From positions 3,611,804-3,675,803 of the forward strand of contig WARS01000030.1 of assembly GCA_008933995.1 (NCBI GenBank): a stretch of DNA of 64,000 nt, given 5' to 3'. Origin of the DNA: Datnioides undecimradiatus (lineage: Eukaryota > Chordata > Actinopteri > Lobotiformes > Datnioididae). This document shows, piece after piece, positions 54,801 to 64,000 of this stretch (positions are counted from its first letter, which is position 1; each line of letters starts with the position of its first letter). Position numbers and translations under genes: made by a program. The notes under the pieces were generated by a model. The model was given only the letters and a program-made list of their open reading frames with translations, was not told the DNA's origin and did not search any database.

Positions 54801-55780
54801 TCAACTTGTCAGGGTAAAATACACAGTTTGTGGTAATAGTTCCGTACAAACTTAAAATAGTTGCTGCCTGTTTTTGCTTCCTGGATTGCTGAATCACTAC
54901 ATATAATGTTACCTGTTGGCCAGCAACAGTACAGCCTCAAAAATAACCATCAAAAAACTAAATAAATAAATAAATAATAACCATCAGGTTAAATCAGCAA
55001 CTGACAGTCTCGGCAAATCTGATGAGAATATGAAGTCAGTCTGTTGTACTGTAAGATATCTCCATTATTTTGTCCGCCCTTAATATCAGTTATTGTTTTA
55101 TCAGATACAAATAATAAAGGAACATCAAAGCAACATGTTACTTCAAGCTAAATGATAACACGTGTTCTAACTCGTTTATAATACTAGCTGATTGCCCTCT
55201 GATAATCACCAGATGGAGGGTTAAAAGTTACTTATTTAGCACCACGTCACTGGCTGATACAGCACAGTGTGAACACGACAGACAGGGATCTGTGGGCAGG
55301 AGTCACAGAGTGTCTCCTGCCGCTGCGTGTGTCACCGTCTGCGTCAAGAAAAGTCAGGGGAGTGACAGAGAGGATTTATGTGATGCGAGATGGCTACCAC
55401 TCCTAGACACTTCCGGTTTCGGTGTTTAGAAAAGCACTGGATTTTGCCTGATAACTATAAGATTTACATGGGTAAATGTTAGCTATATTCATATATTTAT
55501 ATTTATTTATGGAGTAAAAAGTCAAAAATTGACTTCATTTGTGAAACTGACGTGTATCAAGTACGTTGTCTTGAACTGGCCGACACTCAACTGATTTAAG
55601 ATAACTAATTAGATATATATCAGTTTGTAACTAGGTTTAATGACAGCGATGTTTTGTGTTTTAATCATTAGAATTAGTTGTTACCGTTGTTTCGTGATAA
55701 CCATGTACCGTTCAGAAGCAAATATCAACACTTTTCCCTACCTAAATAACCGCATAGGAACGCTAGCCATCGCAACAAGT
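48867..55780. other. Intergenic region between xirp1 and csrnp1
   Basis: About 7 kb without convincing exons. The short open frames lack splice sites with family-like protein. The region 49970-50200 is more GC-rich and has a minus-strand donor at 49969 that could end a distal first exon of xirp1. An ETS-type CACTTCCGG lies near 55407 and may belong to the csrnp1 promoter. Other parts (50.3-55.3 kb) show nothing recognisable. Confidence 0.5.
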
Positions 55781-55782
55781 TG

Positions 55783-56003
55783 TGCGCATGCGCGAAGTCT
55801 GAGGAGACTTCACTATCTTGTTGCTAAATGTGGTCTCTTTGGAAGCTCCCAGCCAGTCCTCTCATGTTCACACTGGTACTACTGTGAAGCTTCACATAAA
55901 CACAGAGGGACACACAATGCTCAGCTGGCTGGACCGCGGACAAGAGCCATAACTTCGTGTCCATTTCAGCCTTCTTCGTTATTATGCTGCATTTTACTTC
56001 GTG
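55783..56003 (+). promoter_or_regulatory. csrnp1: csrnp1 promoter with NRF1 palindrome and probable non-coding exon 1
   Basis: TGCGCATGCGC at 55783-55793 is a full NRF1 site, a hallmark of CpG-rich vertebrate promoters. About 200 bp downstream the sequence CGTG|GTGAGTAAC at 56003/56004 is a strong donor, and the next + strand acceptor of the gene is at 58461. The stretch in between is a plausible untranslated first exon; the exact start site is not determined. Confidence 0.55.
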
Positions 56004-56994
56004 GTGAGTAACTAACGAAAAACCACAGTAGTACTTTTATATGGGTCGTTATTCCCGTGGTTTGTATTGTAACCTTATCGTATTTTATCTTTATCACTTC
56101 GTATTACGTTTATCAAGAATGACGTAGAGCGTAATTCTGTGTAATGTGGGCAATTGTCGGACCGTTACAGTTCATTTTTACTGTAACTAATATGTTTCAT
56201 TAAGACCTAAAATTAGTCCTAATGTTTCAACAAACTTCCCATGACAACGACACAGACTCCCGTCAGTGTGTGTGTTGTGTTGGTCTAAGGCAGCGGAGGA
56301 AGTTTGCGCTGGTTTAAATGAGACAGTGGCTGCCAGTGTGTCTGCTGTAAAAAGAGCGGACGGACAGGGGGGGGGACAGTGTTGTCATTGTAGCTGACAT
56401 GATCGCCGTGTGTCTCCGCGAGGGGTGAAGAGGTCAGCAGCCTAATGACTGTTGTTCTGCCAAACAGGAAGCGACTCCTGCACTCCTCCAATAAAAACCT
56501 GGTATGACATTCCTTGAGAGACGTATAGTGCGTTTGTCTGTGTAATGGTAGCTTTATTCCCCAATACACACACCATAAAAATGTCCTGCAGCCTATTTTT
56601 ATCCACCTCAGTACATTAATACAGTATAGCCCCCCCTCCGGTTTCACGTGAACGCGCACGTGCACTATGTGCCTCTGCTGCTTTGAACCTTTAAATTATT
56701 GATGTGGTCTCAGCGGATACCCACATGTACAGTAAAGTCTTTGCACTCTGACAGATACTAAATGTAATAAATGAGAACTGGGAGAAGAGGCCGCTATCAT
56801 GCAGTGATCTTACAGTGCAGCGACAATTAGACGGGTTTTATTTTATATTTAGGAATACTGAAGAGCCGTGCAGGTGATCCTCAGCAGAGATGAATCACTT
56901 TTTCAAATAACTGCCCATGCAGCAGAGTTCCACAGTGTTAAACCGTGTAATGGCACGGTTTGCTGATGGATCCAGGAAGTTTCTCACTCCAAGT

Positions 56995-56995
<1 letters not shown>

Positions 56996-57030
<35 letters not shown>
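56996..57030. repeat. (AC)n microsatellite
   Basis: CA/AC run inside the predicted first intron of csrnp1. That intron (56004-58461) also has an A run at 57918-57934 and a T run near 57990-58007, and is otherwise featureless. Confidence 0.95.
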
Positions 57031-57033
<3 letters not shown>

Positions 57034-58489
57034 CTCACCAGTTTAACTATTTGCTTACTAAAGACATTCAGAAGCGTCTTTTCTTGTGGATCCAGTATGA
57101 GTTTGTATAAGTGTGAGGCAATGGGAGGAGTCATCCGTGTTAGGGTACCCAGTGGTTTATAATGTCACTTTTTTTTATTTGGTGTATTTCAGAAAGCGCA
57201 CATATTGTACTGTTTTTATTGGCTGGTGTTCCTCCCCTTCCCTATGGGACTTGAGGGGAGGTCAGTCTAAATCCCAGTCAGCTGCTTGTCTTACTGTCAC
57301 TTTTTGGATCATGAGGGATCTTAAGGTCAAACAGGTTTAATTGTTTGGAGTCAGAAGAGAAAAGTTTTTTTTGTCTTATGATACAGTTTGAGGACATTAA
57401 ATAATAAGAGCAGGCATAGTTGACTCTTTCCTGTCCATATCACTTGGAATAAAGACATATAAACCACACCAGAGCTGCAGCAATTAGTCGACTTCACTTC
57501 AATCTGCCGAAAATTAACACGACATGTGATGCCTGATGATGCATCTATGTAAAATAAACTGTTTTTTTGCAGCCACGAGCCAAACAATATCTGTTAACCT
57601 GACATCCAAGAGGTTATACAGGTTCCCATTGTCTCCAAGTATGAATGAACAGCCTCTACATACACACGTGTATAACAGATTGTGTTAAACTGGCCTGATA
57701 ACAGCTTTTCTTTCCCACCCCCACTCTCTTTTACAGCACACTCTGTTTAGATGTTCTTTTTCACCCAGCCGCCCTGCTAAGGATTGTAACCCTGAAATTA
57801 CTCATGTTTGGATTTCTTTTCCATGTTCACATCCAAAAATAGCAGCCACTTGAACCATTACACCCCCCAGTCTTTAGCACACAGCCATTGGACGGTCCGT
57901 TTCCACGTATTCTTCACAAAAAAAAAAAAAAAACTTGAGGAATCATTGGAATGTTAATTACTCTGCGGGGAAAAGAAAAAGAGCTGTTGATTTTTTTTTT
58001 TTTTTTTCACTCTCTCAAGTGCTCAGCTGGTCGTAAGCGAACGACAGATTCCAGCTCATATTTGTACACTTATGAGACGTCAGTTTGTCAGATAATCGCT
58101 ATCAAGATGTAATTAACCTAAACAAACTTGTGCCCCAAAAACCGGCTCGACCAGCAGAGCTGCAGCTCTCAAAGGCAAAGACCTCTCATTCCTCCAGCTG
58201 TCAGACGTAACATTTGATTGTGTACATATGCTTTGTCAAACAAGAAAGGAAACACATCGTTGCTGTGTTACAGAATTGTTGTCCTATTATTTATTCATAG
58301 ATTTACATAATGCCTCGTGCTGAAAGGAGTGTTGCTGTTTGGATAAAGCCGCACATTGCATGACTTGTTTTTCTGCCTCTTAGTGTAGTGATCTGTGCAT
58401 TTATTACCACAGTATGATAAATATTTAAACCGGTGTCCCTTTTTTCTCTGTGTTTACGCAGAATGTATGTCCACCGCCACAGCCAAACA

Positions 58490-61400
58490 ATGAGAGGCAT
58501 CCTTAAGAGAAAGTTTGCAGAGGTAGATGACAGTCCCTGCTACTCCTCCTCCTCCCCTCCATCCTCCCTCTCCTCCCCTGCCTCCTCTGAGTGGGAGTCC
58601 GATGGGGAGAGCAGCTCCTGTGACAGTCATGACTTCACACCACACAGCCCTTCTTCACCCACCAGTTTACCCAGTAAGTCTCCAAACCCATGACCACTGT
58701 GTTATTTCCCCCTTTCTTTCAAATAATGCAAACCTCCTCTTTATCTGGCCGTTTTCCCATCAATGTTTAATAGGAGTGTCTCTTATCAGCCTGCAGCAGC
58801 ACTGCTATGAAAACGCTAACCTTAGGGCGGTTCTAGATAATGCACAGTAAATGACTCGCCACTGCTCTGGCTGCGCAGCTGGGTGGAAGATCATTTGCCT
58901 GAGCAATAGGATGTTGTGGAATCAATTTGAATAGCAAGGTCCCTTTAAACATGTCATATCAAATGGCCTTATTAAGATATCACAGAGATGCACAGAGGCA
59001 TTGCATTGAGAAAGTTTCCTGCAGTAACGCATTCAAACCTTACATGTAACTGTTTCAGGCTCGTCATTCTGAGCTTGTGTAAGTCACAGTAGAGTCACGG
59101 TGCAAACAGTGCCCCTGTGTGGAGCTCTATAGACAGACAGCAGCTGAGATGAGCTTAGTCAGCTGGTCTCGGTTGTTTACTGACTTTAGGAGCTGGAGTT
59201 CAGCCACAGTTACGTGTTAAGGTTAGATAATTTGTTGCCAAACTGTTAAACCAAACAGGAACATTGATGGATACTGAAAACTGGCAGAAAGAGTCTGACC
59301 ATGTTCTGGTAAACCTCCAACGAACAACAGTTAGTATCTGGTTTACTTCACGGCTCTCTTTACTGTTGATATGTCCATTGTTGCCATGGACACTTGGTGC
59401 TTGGTATTTCCTGTCCACATGTATGTTAAGCTACTGACACAAGTGCAACCGCAGTAAAGCACCTGCAGTGTGTCACCTAGTGGTCACTCAGAGACCTACA
59501 TTAGAGAAGGCGTGGATCAAAGTTCAGGGCCTGTATTTATCAAGTGTCAAGAAGCTGTTTCTAAAGTTAAATTAGCTGTACAACACTCAGACTTGGTCAG
59601 AGTAGGACTCAACAGGTATTTATGAAGGTTGGATTTTACCATGACATGCTGAATTTGTTTTCTGAATCAAACAGTGGTAAAATGTCACAGTAGTCCAACT
59701 TTGTGTCAGAATCATTTACTTAATGGATATTTGTAAGGAAACCACAATTATCTGAAACTAGCGCCCAAATATTTATATATATTTTTTTGAAATACATAAC
59801 AAGTAAAGTACAAGTAAAATCCTAGAACCTAGCATTAGGTTACACCTGGTTTGATTAAACTGAGCATTGTGTTCAGATAAACTGTAAATGCTTTAAACCA
59901 CAAATATGATTTGGTTTTTATCAAAACAGCATCAGCCAGTTGTCATTAAGCTTTCCAAATGATCTTTCCTCCTAAAGATGAACTCTGTAAAACTGGACCT
60001 GCTTCACTTTTTCTGATGTTTTCATTGTCTCTTCTTCTAACAGCATCAGTTCAGTCCATCCTGAAGAGGCCCAAGCTCGCAGGTGCACGGAACAACGTGC
60101 ACTTTGACCAAGTGACAGTGTTCAGTTTCCCACGCTGCCAGGGCTTCACCAGTGTGCCCAGCCATGGAGGTGCCACCCTGGGCATGACACGAAGGCACAG
60201 CACCCTGCGAAGGTACACGGTGGCAGAGCATGCACTGGAGCAACGGCACAGGCGCAGAGAGAGGCTCAGAGACAGAAAGAGACAAGAGAAGTTGGCGGCA
60301 CTGAAACATAAGGTAAGTACACTGAATTTCTGCGTCAGTTTTCATTTTTCATTTGCACAATAGTCTTCTTAACTAACCATTTGTCCTGATTCCAGTTAAT
60401 CACCAGTGGGGCCATTGACCAGAGGGAAGCAGACGGGCTCACTGTGGATCAAATCACAGATGAAGACACTGACATCCACATCAGTGATGCTGAACTGGAG
60501 GATGGAGGTTTCCTTCAGCCGTACTCCTCCAGACAGCGGCAGGCTCTCCTCCAGGCAGCGGGAGTGAAGCGCATAGACAGGGAGGAGAAGAGGCAGCTCC
60601 ATTCCCTGCGTCTCTCCAGGGAGGCCTGCGGATGTGACTGCCGAGGCTTTTGTGAGCCAGAGACCTGTGCATGCAGTCTGGCAGGAATCAAGTGTCAGGT
60701 ACGACACTTACACACCAGCAAGAAGTACCTAAACCTCAACATAGGAGCTGATTATGGACACTGTGCACTGGCACACGTTATCCTGCGTTGTGAATGGGAC
60801 ATGGGTTACATTTATACAGTACATCTGAAATGAGGACCAATTTGAGCTGGTCAAAAAAGTAAAATGGTGGCAATTGGGTTGTATAGGGTTATGAGAACAT
60901 GTGTTCGGTGCCACAAGGCGGGAGGTTTGACACTTTAAAGTGTGAGATGATATACTTTTTTCTATTTTCCCTTCATCGTGTAGAGGTGTGTTAGACCTGC
61001 AGCCCTTTGCTTGTTTCTCAGTTTCTGTTCATTTCAGACCCTCGTGTCACCGCTCTGTATTGTTTCAGCACTGACTTCATGCTGTCTTTTACACACAGGT
61101 GGATCGCTTCAACTTTCCATGTGGCTGCACTAAGGACGGCTGTGGAAACACTCAGGGGCGCGTCGAGTTCAACTCCAGGCGCGTGCAGACTCATTACATC
61201 CACACTGCCATGAGACTTGAACTGGAGAGGCGACTGCAAGATAAAACACTGAGCCAGGAGGACCAGACAGGACCTCCAGAGGACCTTCAGGAGAGTGTGG
61301 ACCAGGATGAGGCCCATGTAGCACAGAGTGCGCAGGACAAGAGCTGCCCCTTTGGGTTCACCATGGAGGAAGACGATCTTCCTCTCACCATGCCCGCCAC

Positions 61401-62085
61401 TCCTTCCTTTCACTTCATGCCAGACCGAGTGGTCATGGAGGAGAACAGCTGCAGCAGTGACATGACCGAATCCTCCTGCTCGTCCTCTGACTCTGATGCT
61501 GGAGGATGCCTTAATGGGATTGAGAATCTCCCTGAAGTTGACGGAGGGTTGTCACATGCCCTCAGCATCTGCGACAGCAATGACTACTCTACATGCAGCC
61601 AACTGAGGCACACAGGAGAACCACTGACGCAGCACAGCAGCAACACTGCCACACACAGCACGCCTGCTGACAGTACGGGACCACTGACGGCCAACACATT
61701 CACAGACAATATGAGCAGGACCTCACTGACGGATTACCTCGATGAGAATGCAAACCAAGCCAGAGACTTCTTTGACAACGACTCTCTGGAGGACTTTCCC
61801 AACACTCCCTCGCCCACTGTGGACTACTCCTCAGGCAGGTACATGGACCTGAGTCTCTCCTCTGACTCGGACCTGGAGTTCTTTGACAGCGACTACCCCT
61901 CTGGAACTCTGCACAGCTCTTTAAAACTACACAGGCACTCAGAGAGCTTTTGCCACTTACAGCTGTTTAGCTCTGTAAATTTGCCACAGTACGAGTCGAG
62001 CACCTACCTCCTGGAGTCTCTGATCGGCCTGACTGAGCCAAGCACAGAGCAGGGTTGTGCAGTCAGTGATACTCAGCTTTTATAG
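58490..62085 (+). CDS. csrnp1: csrnp1, cysteine/serine-rich nuclear protein 1
   Basis: CSRNP1 (AXUD1) is a nuclear DNA-binding regulator induced by Axin and TGF-beta signals. Coding exons: 58490-58673, 60044-60312, 60396-60698, 61099-62085. They sum to 1743 nt (580 aa plus stop); the human protein is about 590. Order of blocks: start MRGILKRKF; a Ser-rich acidic stretch; SILKRPK and [20 protein letters not shown] (residues about 65-105); a basic helix; [18 protein letters not shown]; a Cys-rich domain over the exon 3/4 junction ([20 protein letters not shown], then [20 protein letters not shown]) near residues 229-275; and an acidic Ser-rich tail. FPRCQGF favours CSRNP1 over CSRNP2 and 3. An in-frame ATG nine codons upstream (58463) is an alternative start. 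AATAAA at 62325-62330. It sits between xirp1 and gorasp1, as on human 3p22. Confidence 0.93.
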
Positions 62086-62330
62086 CTGATTTATGGCACT
62101 CTAGTAACATCCAAGAAACTGAATTCAAGATTTTAATGTATAAAACACTGCTTTTTATGAATTTTATGAATATTTCAATGTAGAAAGAATGATTGATAAA
62201 ATATTTTTCCCAGCTGTATATTTTTTCTATTGCCTAAAAATTATTTTGCCTTTGTTTCTTAAGTAATTAATATATGTCTTGTTTGTTGTTGTTTTTTGTT
62301 TTTTTAAATTACCTGAACCTACAAAATAAA

Positions 62331-63160
62331 CTCTGACATGTTGTTTAATGTTTTATACCATGGCCACATTGAAAATCTTTTTTGGAAGGAGGACATTTAT
62401 TATTTTCAGTGACTCAGGATCATCAATACTCATTGAAAGTTGAAAGCTGTAGCTGAGATGCCTGCCTGACTACAGTTTCTCCTGTAGTTGTTAACCGTAA
62501 TAATAATTACAACGGTCACAAAGATACAGGCGATAAAGGGTTTCTATTTCAAAAAGCATCGCCTCAGATATCACAAGAATGTCCATATTTTGACGGCAGC
62601 TGGTGCTGGTATAAGCAGGATAATCCACTTTGATGCATGCAGTAATAACTAAATTAACACTCTTCCATCTGCAACATTCGGACTGTGAATTATTCCTTAA
62701 TAACTGCCTGGTTAATCATGGATTATCTCATGTATGGTAACAATATGTTGAGAATATTTCTGTACTGGAGTAAAAAAAAATAAAACATTTTTATTTATTT
62801 ACTCACTGTCTTCAAAGTTATTTCATTAATGGTGTTTTTTTCTTTTCAGCCCTAGTATATTTGAGGAAACTGAGACTGAACAGACCAAATATTGTGTTAT
62901 TGGAGCAATAATATATTGACACTGATGTTTATTCGTTTACATATTTGTGTATTGGTAAATCCATACTATTACTATCATTATCACCATATCATCATATAAT
63001 GAATAATTGATTCACTACAATGTCCTCTATATTCCAAGGGTGTGCAAATTGCTTGATAAGCTCTTTAAACTGCACTCAGGAAGACTCAGTTCCATTAAGT
63101 GTTACTCTAAGCCAACACACACAGCTCTGATGCTATTAAAAATGATAATAAATTAAGGCA
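62331..63160. other. Intergenic DNA between csrnp1 and gorasp1
   Basis: AT-rich spacer of about 0.8 kb after the csrnp1 poly(A) signal. No exons or repeats are recognisable before the gorasp1 promoter. Confidence 0.6.
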
Positions 63161-63167
63161 TGCTGTG

Positions 63168-63344
63168 TGCGCATGCGCCAAGTATATGTCGGCGCTCGTG
63201 CTCGTATCGCCCGCGTTCGATACCGGCGATGTTCGATTGTTTTGGACTGCAGACAAGATGGCCGCGGACTGTCAACCGTGTTAATTCTGACACACTTGCT
63301 GTTTTCTGTTGATATTAGCCGAGAATTGAAGGCTCCTGGTAGAA
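63168..63344 (+). promoter_or_regulatory. gorasp1: gorasp1 promoter and 5' UTR with NRF1 site and upstream ORF
   Basis: TGCGCATGCGC at 63168-63178 is an NRF1 palindrome, followed by CpG-rich sequence. CAAGATGGCCGC at 63253-63264 resembles the YY1 element often found just downstream of start sites. That same ATG (63258) opens an eight-codon upstream ORF that closes at 63284, 60 bases before the main start. Confidence 0.6.
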
Positions 63345-63407
63345 ATGGGTTTATCACAGAGTTCAGAAGTATCCGATGGAGGAACTTACGGATACCACGT
63401 GCATGGC
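63345..63407 (+). CDS. gorasp1: gorasp1 (GRASP65) first coding exon, partial gene
   Basis: The exon encodes MGLSQSSEVSDGGTYGYHVH plus Gly and stops at a donor (GGC|GTAAGA). It matches the start of Golgi reassembly-stacking proteins: Gly2 is N-myristoylated and anchors the PDZ-like GRASP domain to cis-Golgi membranes, and the YHVHG block begins the first PDZ domain. GORASP2 also begins with MG and GG-YHV; the HVHG ending and the position next to csrnp1 favour GORASP1. The rest of the gene lies beyond 64000; 63408-64000 is intron 1. Confidence 0.78.
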
Positions 63408-64000
63408 GTAAGAAATCATCCCGCTTCCTTTGGATTTGGAACAGCGCGTACAGGAGCTTATCGTGAGATGCTACTGTATGCTAACAGTTAGCTGGCTAAG
63501 TAGTTGGTGCGGACCCGCGGTTAAAATATGATGAGGTGGCACTGTTTACCGGGTATTTCAAGTTGACACAACGCCACAGAAAGTTTGACTCAACCAAATA
63601 AAATAAAGCTTGAATGCGGTCTTGCAACTTGTCTCATAGAAAGTCTTCGAACAGCCCTAAAGCCACTATACGTTTAAAGTCCTTAATATAGTTAATTATC
63701 ACCCGAGCCTATGGTTAAATACAATATTAGCACCCGTAGCTAATGTTTTGACTGATATAATGGTGTTCATTGTAGGTGCAAATTAAATAAGAGATGTTTT
63801 ATGTAATCTGCGATTAACTGATTTAAAGCTTTTCATGCTGGATAAAATGATTGATAATCAAATTATATCAGCGCTTAAACGCTTAACTCGATTGACTGAT
63901 AAATCGATCGATCAAGCGAAAATGCCAAACACTCATTGTCTCAAATTGGAAGGTTTGCTGTCACCGTAAATTGGCTGTTTTTGAATTGTTGGCTCATTGT

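Noticed and set aside
58463-58489. Upstream in-frame ATG of csrnp1
   Set aside because: The family starts at M-x-G-x-LKRKF, which corresponds to 58490; the upstream ATG is immediately behind the splice acceptor. It remains possible as an alternative.

Overview
This 64 kb window is vertebrate nuclear DNA, almost certainly from a teleost fish. Genes are split into short GT-AG exons, intergenic DNA is AT-rich with CA/GT microsatellites and Tc1-, piggyBac- and LINE-type repeats, and the gene order oxsr1 - slc22a13 (tandem) - xirp1 - csrnp1 - gorasp1 matches the gene content of human 3p22. All calls come from reading exons, splice sites and protein motifs by eye; no database was searched.

Layout. 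(1) 1-5.5 kb, + strand: the last seven coding exons of oxsr1 (OSR1 kinase, CCT domain) and its 3' region. (2) 5.5-26.3 kb, + strand: three tandem slc22a13-like organic-ion transporter genes. Copies A (5566-9820) and C (20908-26315) are intact ten-exon genes with identical exon phases. Copy B (12850-17424) is a pseudogene with two nonsense codons, a 13-nt deletion and loss of exons 8-9. The extracellular-loop part of exon 1 is nearly identical in all three copies while the rest has diverged, which points to gene conversion. (3) The gaps hold a LINE scrap, a degenerate Tc1 element just upstream of copy C and, at 26560-27773, a well-preserved Tc1 element with perfect 29-bp terminal repeats whose transposase lacks its N-terminus. 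(4) 28.9-46.5 kb, - strand: xirp1 (Xin). A 7-kb exon encodes about 28 Xin repeats. Around it lie small 5' exons and two 3' exons that encode an EPLIN-like LIM domain and a 950-residue tail. All exon phases fit, so skipping the giant exon gives an in-frame 1233-aa LIM isoform, the arrangement described for XIRP2. A muscle-type internal promoter near 43.7 kb probably drives the Xin-repeat isoform. (5) 46.5-55.7 kb: intergenic, with a 507-bp piggyBac-like MITE. (6) 55.8-62.3 kb, + strand: csrnp1, complete coding region. (7) 63.2-64 kb, + strand: promoter and first coding exon of gorasp1.

The genes are functionally unrelated: an ion-transport kinase, organic-ion carriers, a muscle actin-binding scaffold, a nuclear regulator and a Golgi stacking protein. 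They are neighbours through conserved synteny, not an operon. The observations most worth checking are the LIM-domain exons of xirp1, the conversion tract in the transporter cluster and the MITE.
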